From contig NZ_SOEZ01000007.1 in assembly GCF_004402215.1 (NCBI RefSeq), forward strand, positions 1 through 64,000: DNA of 64,000 nt. The letters are read 5' to 3'. This document shows positions 42,696 through 50,209 of the stretch, in pieces (within the stretch, counting starts at the first letter, position 1; each line of letters starts with the position of its first letter). The position numbers and the translations under genes are program-made. The DNA comes from Cryobacterium tagatosivorans (lineage in GTDB: Bacteria; Actinomycetota; Actinomycetes; Actinomycetales; Microbacteriaceae). The notes below the pieces were generated by a model. It did no database searches and had not been told where the DNA came from. It worked only from the letters and a program-made list of their open reading frames with translations.

Positions 42696-43646
42696 ATGAG
42701 TGCGACTGCGAAAGCGCCTTCGATACCGTCGTCAGGCGCGCGATATGACCGCGGATCGACCGATGCGTTCGGTGACTACCTCACAAAGATTGGCAAAGAA
42801 ACACTTCTCACTGCCTTGGAGGAGGTTGATCTGGCCCGGCGAATTGAGGTGGGCCTGTTCGCGGCCGAGAGGCTACAACAGGGGGTGTCCGACCCGACTC
42901 ATCAGCGCGAATTGGCGTGGCTCGCCCATGATGGGAAGCGCGCCAAGAACCGTTTCATCGAGGCCAACCTGAGGCTCGTGGTCAGTATTGCCAAACACTA
43001 TTCCGGTCGTGGCGCTCCCATCATGGATCTGGTCCAGGACGGCAACATCGGCCTGATGCGTGCGGTGGAGAAGTTCAACTACATGGTCGGCTTCAAGTTC
43101 TCAACTTATGCGACGTGGTGGATCCGCCAGTCCATCCATCGCGGCATGGCAGACAAGGTAAGGATGATTCGCGTCCCGGTGCACACGGCCGAGAAACTCA
43201 ACAAGATCAAACGGACCCGCCGAGACCTCACCAGCATGCTTGAGCGTGACCCGACCGTGGGGGATATCGCGGAGGCCAGCGACATTCTGCCATCCGAGGT
43301 CGTGAAATTGCTCAAGTACGATCAGGAACCGATCTCTCTGGCTACGCCGGTCGGTGACGGGGCCGCTGATATCTCGGAGTTGATCATCGACGGTGACTGC
43401 GCGCAACCTGACGAGTGTGGGATGCTCGCCCTGCGAACGATTGATATTTCTTTTTATCTCGACGCGCTGCCGGAAAGGGAACAGTCGATCCTGCGGGCCC
43501 GGTTCGGCCTGACCGGTGACGCACCGTTCACCCTGGATCAGATCGCGGTGGTTGAGGGTGTGACTCGTGAGCGAGTCAGGCAGATCGAGAGTCGCGCGTT
43601 GGCGGCGTTGCGCGTTCCGCGCTTGCGGTTGTACTTGACCGATTAG
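42696..43646 (+). CDS. Sigma-70 family factor (group 2, RpoD-like)
   Basis: A 316-residue RNA polymerase sigma factor with regions 1.2 to 4. DAFGDYLTKIGKETLLT is region 1.2. NRFIEANLRLVVSIAKHYSG, LVQDGNIGLMRAVEKFNY and FKFSTYATWWIRQSIHRGMA cover region 2. IRVPVHTAEKLNKIKR is region 3. LPEREQSILRARFGL and TRERVRQIESRALAALR cover region 4. It lacks the long N-terminal region 1.1 of the housekeeping factor and is shorter, like HrdB/SigB-type accessory factors. An accessory-element sigma factor could redirect transcription to element genes. Confidence 0.9.
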   Translation: MSATAKAPSIPSSGARYDRGSTDAFGDYLTKIGKETLLTALEEVDLARRIEVGLFAAERLQQGVSDPTHQRELAWLAHDGKRAKNRFIEANLRLVVSIAKHYSGRGAPIMDLVQDGNIGLMRAVEKFNYMVGFKFSTYATWWIRQSIHRGMADKVRMIRVPVHTAEKLNKIKRTRRDLTSMLERDPTVGDIAEASDILPSEVVKLLKYDQEPISLATPVGDGAADISELIIDGDCAQPDECGMLALRTIDISFYLDALPEREQSILRARFGLTGDAPFTLDQIAVVEGVTRERVRQIESRALAALRVPRLRLYLTD

Positions 43647-43817
43647 GTCGAGTACAGAGCGGTCACGTCGGCCAACGCCTGCCGCTTCCCGAGCGGAATG
43701 AAACCTGTTCTATCGCGTGTCGTCGGGTCACGGACGCCTGCACCGGAGTGCTCGCAGTGTTGTGATTCCACAACCAGGGGATCGTTCTGAGTCTTCTTTG
43801 AAAGTTGGCCGCACTAG

Positions 43818-44165
43818 TTAGAGGTGGCCCATGTCGTCCCACTCGAAATCGGTGAAGGCAGTGGCTTCGATGAAGGGATATCGTGGCGGAGCGCTCAGGA
43901 CGGCTTGGGTGAGGGCGAGGAGGTAGGCGACTGCTGTTTTGGTGTCAGGTCTGTCCCACGGTGATTCTTCGGGGATACTGATGAGCTCACTCGTGGGACC
44001 TGCGAGCATCTTCACGATCACCGTCTTTCCCTTGGTATTGACGGCCGGTATTTCGAGCGTCAGGGTTGTGTGGCTGGCTGACAGTGCGGCGACCAGCGGA
44101 AACAGAGCATCCGCGACCGTGCTTGTGGTCAGGAAAGACGCCGCACCGTAGGAAATTCTTCTCAT
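43818..44165 (-). CDS. Small hypothetical protein
   Basis: A 115-residue protein starting at the ATG at 44165 with GAGGG upstream. It reads MRRISYGAASFLTTSTVADA, has an Ala/Leu-rich helix (LFPLVAALSASHTTLTLEIP), and ends FTDFEWDDMGHL, which is acidic. The frame stays open to 44660 through the hexanucleotide repeat, but that part (GNGNGNGN) is clearly not coding. The same plan (basic start, helical middle with strands, acidic W-D-D end) appears in small actinobacterial plasmid proteins of unknown role. Confidence 0.6.
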   Translation of the reverse strand: MRRISYGAASFLTTSTVADALFPLVAALSASHTTLTLEIPAVNTKGKTVIVKMLAGPTSELISIPEESPWDRPDTKTAVAYLLALTQAVLSAPPRYPFIEATAFTDFEWDDMGHL

Positions 44166-44431
44166 CGCTAAACCCTCTCGTTTCGGGTGTGTATGTGGAA
44201 GCCCCTTGCGCTGAGCAAATGTGGGATACCCCAAATTGCACCCGAGACCAATTCGGGTCAGGGTGACACCCGAATGTCCCCTGACCGCCTCTGCAGAACA
44301 TGACGCGTCGAAACCATGCCGACAAGTCGGCATTTTGACGGACACGACGACATCGTCGTCTCCGTCAGAGTGAACCGTCCCAGTCGGACGGCTGAGCTGT
44401 GTTGGGCCTCGTGGCCACGGCGTGAGAATTG

Positions 44432-44473
<42 letters not shown>

Positions 44474-44586
44474 TGGTGTGCGCTGGAAAGTGAATCGTCT
44501 GCCCGACAGGGGCCGGCTGAGGGGCCGGCTGAGTCGACGGCCGCGTAGACGCGGTTGGAGCCGCTTCGCGGCACTGTTTCTTGCCC

Positions 44587-44742
44587 GTTTTTTCCTTTCC
44601 GGCAGCCGATCGTAGTTCGCTCCCGGCCCTGCGTGCCCGGTTTCCCGGGCGCGGTCGCAAGCTCCCTTATATCGCCCGGGAAACCGGGCACTCCGGGCCT
44701 TGCCGCTCTCAATCGATCTCTCTTGCCGGAAAGGCAAAAAAC
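44587..44742. repeat. Nested inverted repeats (156 bp)
   Basis: The inner arms GTGCCCGGTTTCCCGGGC (44633-44650) and GCCCGGGAAACCGGGCAC (44674-44691) are perfect 18-bp complements with a 23-base spacer; with three mismatches the match extends outward to 26 bp. The outer arms GTTTTTTCCTTTCCGGCA (44587-44604) and TGCCGGAAAGGCAAAAAAC (44724-44742) match with one bulged base. The structure ends 28 bases before the dprA start. It could be an origin of transfer, a replication origin, a miniature transposable element or a transcript-level switch. Confidence 0.85.
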
Positions 44743-44770
44743 AAGTTGTTTGAGGGAGAGGAACCCCAGC

Positions 44771-45727
44771 ATGAGCACCATCACCGAGACCAGCACCGAC
44801 ACGATGACCGTGACCATCACCGAACTTGCCGCCGAGTACGGCGAGCCGATGAGTGTCGAGCGGGTCGCCCGGCTCGCGTGGACTCTGGTGTGTGAACCGG
44901 GTGATGTCACCGCGGGGGTGTTGATCGACGAACTCGGTGCCGTGGCCGCACTGGATTGGGTCTTGGGCGGAGGCGAAGAGAACCCGGACGTGGCCGTGTT
45001 GCGGGAGCGCGTCCTCCCTCGCGCCCAGGTCGGAGAGCTGCGGCAGTTGCTCCGGGCGGTCACCGAGCACGGGTACACCGTGTTGATCCCCTCCGACGCG
45101 GGCTGGCCGGCCGGACTTCTGGACCTGGGCACCGCGGCGCCGTATGCCCTCTACGTCGCCGGTGATGCGAGCCTGCTCACCGTGGCTGCCCCGCGGATCC
45201 TGGTCTCGGGGTGCCGGGCGGCGACCGGGTATGGCGAGCACGCCGCCAGGGACATCACGGCCGGGCTGGTGGCGCGTGGCCACATCATCTTTGGGACGGG
45301 CAGTTACGGGATCGCGGGGATGGCGCACCGGGCGGCGTTGGCCAGCGGCGGGAAAACGGTGGTCGTGTCCGCATCTGGGCTTGGCCGTGGCTTCCCGAGC
45401 GGTCACGACGCCCTCCTGGCCCGTATCGCCGAGGTGGGGGCGATCGTGTCCGAGCTGCCCCCGCACCGCTCCCCCACACGGTGGACCTTCATCCAGCGTG
45501 GCCGGCTCGCGGCTGCGCTGACGGATGCGGTGCTCGTGGTCGAGGCTGGGGTGCGGTCGGGGAGTTTGAACGAGGCCGCTCATGCGGGCGCGCTCGGCCG
45601 GCCGGTGGGAGCGGTGCCCGGGCCGATCACCAGTGTGACCAGTGACGGGTGTGTCCGGTTGATCCGGGAGTTCGGGGCAACCCTGATCAGCACGACTGAG
45701 CACGCCGCGGAACTCACGCGCGGGTAG
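44771..45727 (+). CDS. dprA: DprA/Smf-type DNA-processing protein
   Basis: A 318-residue member of the DprA family. The Rossmann-like DNA-binding core has LVSGCRAATGYGEHAARDIT (usual G-S-R/T-R position altered to G-C-R), IIFGTGSYGIAGMAHRAAL (usual SGGA-G-I-D replaced by GTGSYGI), ALARGLSxG-like ASGLGRGFPSGHDALL, and a C-terminal ALTDAVLVVEAGVRSGSLNE followed by GRPVGAVPGP. DprA loads RecA on incoming single-stranded DNA; copies on mobile elements may aid establishment after transfer. The altered glycine motifs mark it as a divergent plasmid-type branch. ATG 44771 has GAGAGGAA upstream. Confidence 0.85.
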   Translation: MSTITETSTDTMTVTITELAAEYGEPMSVERVARLAWTLVCEPGDVTAGVLIDELGAVAALDWVLGGGEENPDVAVLRERVLPRAQVGELRQLLRAVTEHGYTVLIPSDAGWPAGLLDLGTAAPYALYVAGDASLLTVAAPRILVSGCRAATGYGEHAARDITAGLVARGHIIFGTGSYGIAGMAHRAALASGGKTVVVSASGLGRGFPSGHDALLARIAEVGAIVSELPPHRSPTRWTFIQRGRLAAALTDAVLVVEAGVRSGSLNEAAHAGALGRPVGAVPGPITSVTSDGCVRLIREFGATLISTTEHAAELTRG

Positions 45728-45799
45728 TGCCGGTCGGCCGGAAGGTCGGCCGGTTCCCCTCACACTCCCCCGCTCGGCCGGCCATGATGGAAGTGCTTT

Positions 45800-46138
45800 C
45801 GGCGGAGCCGCTTCCTCGGTCTCACCGGGAACCGGTCGGCCGTCTCCGACGCGATGGGACGCGGGAACACCCTCGCCCACCACCTCCTGAGCATCGACTC
45901 CGCACACGGCTACCGCGCCGCCGACAAGATCGCCGCCCACGCCAAAACCAAACACCCGACCAAAGCTCTGCATGTGGCTCTGGCCGTCGTCCTGGGCGGG
46001 ATCGAAGAGTCCACCACCCGCACCACCTGGTGCCACCCCGACACTCGCGCCGCAAGCTAGCTGAGCCTGCTCGCCGACTGGGGATACACCCTCTCGCCCG
46101 TCGAGCAGCTCGTCACCAACCACACCCCCACCACCTAG
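45800..46138 (+). pseudogene. ParB-like gene remnant
   Basis: In one frame this reads SDAMGRGNTLAHHLLSIDSA, then HGYRAADKIAAHAKTKHPTK, AVVLGGIEES and, after an in-frame TAG at 46058-46060, LSLLADWGYTLSPVEQLV. This is the helical C-terminal part of a plasmid ParB-type or partition-associated protein. The start and N-terminal domain are missing and the stop interrupts it, so it is degraded. The first recognisable codon is near 45800. A functional pair (ParA and a short ParB-like protein) is present at 48254..49587. Confidence 0.5.
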
Positions 46139-46243
46139 CCCGGGCCGGGCGCACGGACACCACACCGCGCCCCTCGCGCTCCCCCGGTCAGGGCAACTAG
46201 AGGTTCGTGCGGGATCGGCGGCCCAGCGAGTGTGTGCCGAGGC

Positions 46244-47371
46244 CTATGACTTGGAAGCGGGCTTTCCGGGTGCCACCTTCGCGGCGGTGGCGGGTTGGGC
46301 TTCGGCCTTGTCGGCGCGGCTGCGCTGCTCGCGCGCGTCCTGCCGGGATTCGGTCAGTTCCGTACGGATCTGCTCGGGCTGCTGGTCCTGGCTGGTGCGC
46401 AGGTCAGCCACGCGCTGATCGCCGTGCGCCCGCTCCCGCTCAGCGTCAGCCCGGGCCGCGTCCCGCTCCACGGTCACAGTGGCGACGGTGCCGCGCAGCG
46501 CACTGATCTGCTCGCGGAGACCCTCACGCTCCGTGCGGAGCTGGTCCAGCTGCTCCCGCACCAGGACCAGGTTGGCCTCGGCACGCTTGGCCCTGTCCGC
46601 CTCCTCGTCAGCGCGAGCGACCGCGCCCCGCGCACGCTCGTCCGCTTCCGCCCGGGCCGCGCCCGCGGCTTCCGCCCGCACCGTTGCGTCGGCGCGAGCC
46701 TGCTCGGTCTCGGCCAGACGCGCCTGGGTGGCGGCCAGCTGCTCGCCCAGCTCGGTCAGCTCAGCCTGGGCCTGACGGTCCCGGGTCTCCCCCGCCGTTC
46801 GGGTCTCGGCCAGCTCGGCCGTGGCCTGGTCCAGAGCCTGGCCCTGCAGGTCCAGCTGCTCGCCCAGCTCGGTGAGGGTTGCTTGCTGCTGTTCGGCCAG
46901 CTCGGACGCTTCGACGGCGGCTGCGTCGGCCTCGATCCGTTCGGCTTCCGCCTGGCGCTGGGCCTTCTCAGCCCGGCTCGCCCGTGCGGACGCTGAGGCG
47001 ACCTGCTCGGCGGCTTCGCTCGTCACGGATTCAATCTGCGCCTCGGCCGCGTCGGGGTCGCCCACGGTGCGCAGCTCCTCGACCAGGGCGTTCAGCTGGG
47101 CGCCGAGGTGCTCGACCATGCCCGCGACCTGACCGCGAATCTCGCTCGCACGCTGACGCGCAGCATCGACCGGACGCTTCTCGTCCTCCGCGCTTCGCGC
47201 CGGCTCCGCGCTCATCCGGCGACGGGCACGCCACGCCGCAGCCCGGTTATGCCCCTCGTCCTCGCAGTACTCCGGCGGCCGGCCAGTCCCGGCCTCCGCG
47301 GCCACAGCCGGCCGCTCACACCCAGGAAACCGGCACGTACGCTGCTCCGTCTGCTGCAACACATTACTCAT
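46244..47371 (-). CDS. KfrA-like coiled-coil protein with N-terminal zinc motif
   Basis: A 375-residue protein. Residues 10-50 carry a Cys/His cluster (CRFPGCERP, YCEDEGHNRAAAWRARRR) typical of small zinc-binding heads in actinobacterial plasmid proteins. Residues 85-350 form a nearly continuous Ala/Glu/Gln/Arg coiled coil (for example TELGEQLAATQARLAETEQA), and the tail is basic. This head-plus-rod layout resembles KfrA of broad-host plasmids, an autoregulated DNA-binding rod that helps plasmid maintenance. Direct repeats in its promoter region (47396..47425) may be its operator. It stands next to the partition locus. Confidence 0.7.
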   Translation of the reverse strand: MSNVLQQTEQRTCRFPGCERPAVAAEAGTGRPPEYCEDEGHNRAAAWRARRRMSAEPARSAEDEKRPVDAARQRASEIRGQVAGMVEHLGAQLNALVEELRTVGDPDAAEAQIESVTSEAAEQVASASARASRAEKAQRQAEAERIEADAAAVEASELAEQQQATLTELGEQLDLQGQALDQATAELAETRTAGETRDRQAQAELTELGEQLAATQARLAETEQARADATVRAEAAGAARAEADERARGAVARADEEADRAKRAEANLVLVREQLDQLRTEREGLREQISALRGTVATVTVERDAARADAERERAHGDQRVADLRTSQDQQPEQIRTELTESRQDAREQRSRADKAEAQPATAAKVAPGKPASKS

Positions 47372-47395
47372 AACGTCACACTAACAGAACTTAAC

Positions 47396-47425
47396 ACGAA
47401 AGACGTAACAAAACAACGAAAGACG
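47396..47425 (-). promoter_or_regulatory. Direct repeats upstream of the coiled-coil gene
   Basis: ACGAAAGACG occurs at 47396-47405 and again at 47416-47425, exactly 20 bases apart (two helical turns). They lie 25-54 bases before the start codon of the minus-strand gene. An AT-rich tract lies between them. Autoregulatory sites are plausible. Confidence 0.5.
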
Positions 47426-47471
47426 AAACACTAAACGGAGGATGCGCCCGCGGAGACGGTGCGAGAGCGCG

Positions 47472-47868
47472 TGAGAATGCTCATCTCGATGTCTGTGGAC
47501 CGTTGAGCCGGCGGTGAACGACCATCCCCACGACCCGTTCCACCTTGATCCACGACCACTTGGGCGCTACCGCGCCCCGCGACCGGCATGGACGCCCCGC
47601 GGGGCGTAGCTGTATGCCGTCCGCCGCCAGCTCGCCTGCTACCCCCGCGACCCGGACGGGAATCTCACCGCGCTGGCACCCCGCCTCAATGTCCTGTACG
47701 GGCCCTGGAACTCACCGATCACCCCAGCCCAGAACGTCCCTGAACGAACGCGCGTGAGACAGGAAGATCATCAGACCGCTCCCTAGCAGTCCCAACTGGC
47801 CGCACGCAGCGATCTTGGTATCTGACAGCCAATTGAGCAATTTACTGACATCGAGATGAGCATTCTCA
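47472..47868. mobile_element. 397-bp segment bounded by perfect 22-bp inverted repeats
   Basis: TGAGAATGCTCATCTCGATG plus TC at 47472-47493 is repeated exactly as its reverse complement at 47847-47868. The enclosed 353 bases hold no intact gene, but one plus-strand frame is protein-like (AVRRQLACYPRDPDGNLTAL, then LNVLYGPWNSPITPAQNVPE), probably a gene remnant. The interior also has a perfect 16-bp palindrome, ACGCCCCGCGGGGCGT (47592-47607). It could be a miniature transposable element, an invertible segment or part of the replication and partition region. No target-site duplication is evident. Confidence 0.5.
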
Positions 47869-47939
47869 GTTAGACCTCCCGTCAATCGGACGCTCCGGGT
47901 CTGGAGGGGGTGGCGCGGCGCGAACGCTCCCCCGCTCCC

Positions 47940-48240
47940 CTGATCACTCATCGCCCGGGCCAGAGAATTGCCGGTATTGATGGCATTACCGGTATTACTG
48001 TCATTACAGTGAATGGCGCTAATGCTGCCATTGCTGGTAATGTAGGCATTACATTCAATAACAGCAAAAGCAGTAACGCCAGCAAAAGCAGTAACGCCAG
48101 CAAAAGCAGTAACGCCAGCAAAAGCAGTAACGCCAGCAAAAGCAGTAACGCCAGCAAAAGCAGTAACGCCAGCAAAAGCAGTATTACTGCTTATGCCAGT
48201 AATGACAGCATTAGCTGTAATGTCGCTATTGACCACTAGA
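47940..48240 (+). other. Centromere-like repeat region upstream of parA
   Basis: This stretch ends just before parA. It is built from many ATTAC/GTAAT-type short repeats (for example GGCATTACCGG, GTCATTACAG, GGTAATGTAGGCATTAC and GCCAGTAATGACAGC) that flank the 18-bp tandem array on both sides. Repeat-dense DNA next to a parA and a small basic parB-like gene is the usual form of a plasmid centromere (parS/parC). The open reading frame through it encodes only N-A-S-K-S-S repeats and is not taken as a gene. Confidence 0.7.
48063..48183 (+). repeat. 18-bp tandem repeat array
   Basis: AGCAAAAGCAGTAACGCC is repeated six times without change from 48063 to 48170, then 13 bases of a seventh unit (to 48183). 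The perfect identity points to recent expansion or selection as protein-binding iterons. There are no spacers. Confidence 0.95.
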
Positions 48241-48253
48241 GAAACGAGAACGC

Positions 48254-49177
48254 ATGCCTCCGGCACTCAATCGCACCGCGTTGGATCGGGTTATCGCCGT
48301 CATCAACGGCAAGGGTGGCGTCCTGAAGACCACGCTCACGGCCAACATCGGCGGGATGCTGGCAAACAACGGGTACCGCGTTCTGCTGGTGGATCTCGAT
48401 CCTCAGGGCAATCTCGCCGAGGATCTCGGATACACCGACGACGACCGGGACGACACCGGCCGAGCGCTCGCGCAAGCGCTCATGTTTGGCGGGGGAGCGG
48501 CACCCATCCGAGAAGTACGACCCAACCTCGACGTCTTCGCCGGAGGCCCAGCCCTCGACCAGGCCACTGCCGGTCTTGCGGCCAAGGCCAACAAAGACCC
48601 TGACGGGGCCAAGCTTGCCGTCGCACATCTCCTCGAGCCCATTGCCGGCGACTACGACATGATCCTGATCGACTGCCCACCCGGCGACGAAACTCTGCAG
48701 ACAGCCGCCGTCGCGGCCGCTAGATGGGCACTCGTACCCGTCAAGAGCGACAAATCAAGTCGCAAGGGACTCGGCGCCGTTGCAGCGCGACTCGATGCCG
48801 TCATCGGAGTGAACCCGACCCTCGACCTCCTGGGAGTGGTCCTGGTCGATGTGGGAACCTCCGCCCATGTCGTCCAGCGGGAAGCACGCGAGCACATCGC
48901 GGAGCTCTTCAACGCCGACAACAACGTCGTCTTCACCGCCACCGTCCGCCACAGCGAAGCGACCGCCCAAGCGACGCGAGAACGCGGCCTCCTGGTACAT
49001 GAGCTCGATGCACAGGTCCGAAAAGGCCCGAAGTGGTACGAAATCCGGCGAGGCGACGCTCAGGCACAAACACTCGCACCACGGACGGCCTCATCGGTAG
49101 CCGATGACCTTCAGGCCATCACCCAAGAAGTCGTGGCCCGAATCACAGCAGCCGAGAAGCAGGAGGCCCTCGCATGA
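48254..49177 (+). CDS. parA: Partition ATPase ParA
   Basis: A 307-residue ParA-type ATPase. VIAVINGKGGVLKTTLTANI (deviant Walker A with Leu where Gly is usual), RVLLVDLDPQGNLAEDLGY, DMILIDCPPGDETLQTAAV and WALVPVKSDKSSRKGLGAV are present. It lacks the long N-terminal helix-turn-helix of type Ia ParA, so it is type Ib-like, in which the partner protein autoregulates. It lies directly after the repeat array and overlaps the ParB-like gene by four bases. It would segregate the element at cell division. Confidence 0.9.
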   Translation: MPPALNRTALDRVIAVINGKGGVLKTTLTANIGGMLANNGYRVLLVDLDPQGNLAEDLGYTDDDRDDTGRALAQALMFGGGAAPIREVRPNLDVFAGGPALDQATAGLAAKANKDPDGAKLAVAHLLEPIAGDYDMILIDCPPGDETLQTAAVAAARWALVPVKSDKSSRKGLGAVAARLDAVIGVNPTLDLLGVVLVDVGTSAHVVQREAREHIAELFNADNNVVFTATVRHSEATAQATRERGLLVHELDAQVRKGPKWYEIRRGDAQAQTLAPRTASSVADDLQAITQEVVARITAAEKQEALA

Positions 49178-49587
49178 GCGACGACACCCCCAACCGCCAG
49201 ATCGGTGGACTCACGCCTCGTGCCAAGACCCAGGATCTGAGTCGACTCCAAGCCAGAAATCGAACCGAACCCAAACCCGAGACCGTTCAACAGCCCAAAC
49301 CGGTGTCGGTCAAATCGGTCAAGCCCCCACGGGCACCGTCACGCAAATCCGCAACAGTTGTAGTGGACTCGACCGCGAGGATGACCACCTACCTGTCAGC
49401 AGCGACGCGTGATCGGGCGAGAGCCACATACCGGGCGACGAGCCACCTCGAGGGTGACAAGAGCTGGTCCGACTTCGTAGAGCGGGCGATTCTGGCAGAG
49501 GTTGAACGCCGTGAAGTCTCACACAACGCAGGGGAGCGGTACGTGGGCGACAGCTCGCCGTTACCTGTCGGACGGCCACTTGGCTGA
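49174..49587 (+). CDS. Small ParB-like centromere-binding protein
   Basis: A 137-residue protein. A disordered, Pro/Lys/Arg-rich N-terminal 65 residues includes a possible ParA-stimulating arginine (IGGLTPRAKTQDLSRLQARN). A C-terminal RHH-like domain follows (VVVDSTARMTTYLSAATRDR, then ATYRATSHLEGDKSWSDFVE, then RAILAEVERREVSHN). Size and layout fit the centromere-binding partner of type Ib ParA. The ATG overlaps the parA stop (ATGA). Its binding site is presumably the 18-bp array or the ATTAC motifs upstream of parA. Confidence 0.8.
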   Translation: MSDDTPNRQIGGLTPRAKTQDLSRLQARNRTEPKPETVQQPKPVSVKSVKPPRAPSRKSATVVVDSTARMTTYLSAATRDRARATYRATSHLEGDKSWSDFVERAILAEVERREVSHNAGERYVGDSSPLPVGRPLG

Positions 49588-49652
49588 GCGATGACCAAGA
49601 CGCCGGCAGGATTCACTGAAGCGCGAACAGGCGGGCGAGTACTGTGGCCGAC

Positions 49653-49772
49653 ATGGACGACGACCTTGGTGTGCCGAACTGCGAACGATGCCTAGTCTCC
49701 ATGGTTGTCGAGGGCACAGATGAAGGCCCGTTCTGGGGCTGTCCGGCGTGCGGTTTCGTTCGGCTCGTTTGA
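49653..49772 (+). CDS. Tiny zinc-ribbon protein (39 aa)
   Basis: A 39-residue protein with CERC and CPAC knuckles (MDDDLGVPNCERC, then GPFWGCPACGFVRLV). It resembles the 43-residue protein at 4147..4278 in its M-D-D start, N-C-x-x-C, the aromatic-W-x-C-P-x-C second knuckle and the near-identical size. No clear Shine-Dalgarno sequence. It lies just after the partition operon. Role unknown. Confidence 0.55.
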   Translation: MDDDLGVPNCERCLVSMVVEGTDEGPFWGCPACGFVRLV

Positions 49773-50209
49773 CGCGCAGCGACCTCTCCCGCTCTCACAC
49801 GATTTCCTTTGCACGGGTTCGACGTCGCCGCTGGAGTCAGAGAACCGTCGCGACGGAAAGTGATGCGGCGAATGATCGAGCTGCTTCCGTACAGCCGAGC
49901 TTTACTAGGAGAGTGCACGAGCGACCGGAACGCTGCTCCCCACAGGCGCTGGATCTCCCGCGCGCCTACGGATTGGACACAGTGTTCCACCTGGGCGATT
50001 GTCTCTCGTGACATTACGTATTCCATCGTCGGCGCCAACCCTGGTGCGACGGGAATCCTCGAAACCCAAACCGCCTTTGCGCGAGTTCCTCGGGCCATTG
50101 GTGATGTCAATATGCTGACACGTTAAATCTGCTCTGCGGCCTACCCGGTGGAGTGAGAAATGAGCGTGGCTGAGAGGCCGGTGTCTCCGGTGTAGGGGAG
50201 AATAAAGCT
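49773..50209. other. Intergenic stretch between partition and restriction genes
   Basis: No supportable gene. A minus-strand frame around 50020 (MEYVMSRETIAQVEHCVQSV) has weak coding character but no start context or family. Confidence 0.4.

Noticed and set aside
48063-48183. Possible CRISPR array
   Set aside because: The 18-bp units are directly tandem with no spacers, are not palindromic, and no cas genes are nearby. Partition iterons explain it better.
47910-48239. Open frame encoding N-A-S-K-S-S repeats
   Set aside because: It is only the translation of the 18-bp array and flanking motifs. It has no start signal and overlaps the expected centromere.
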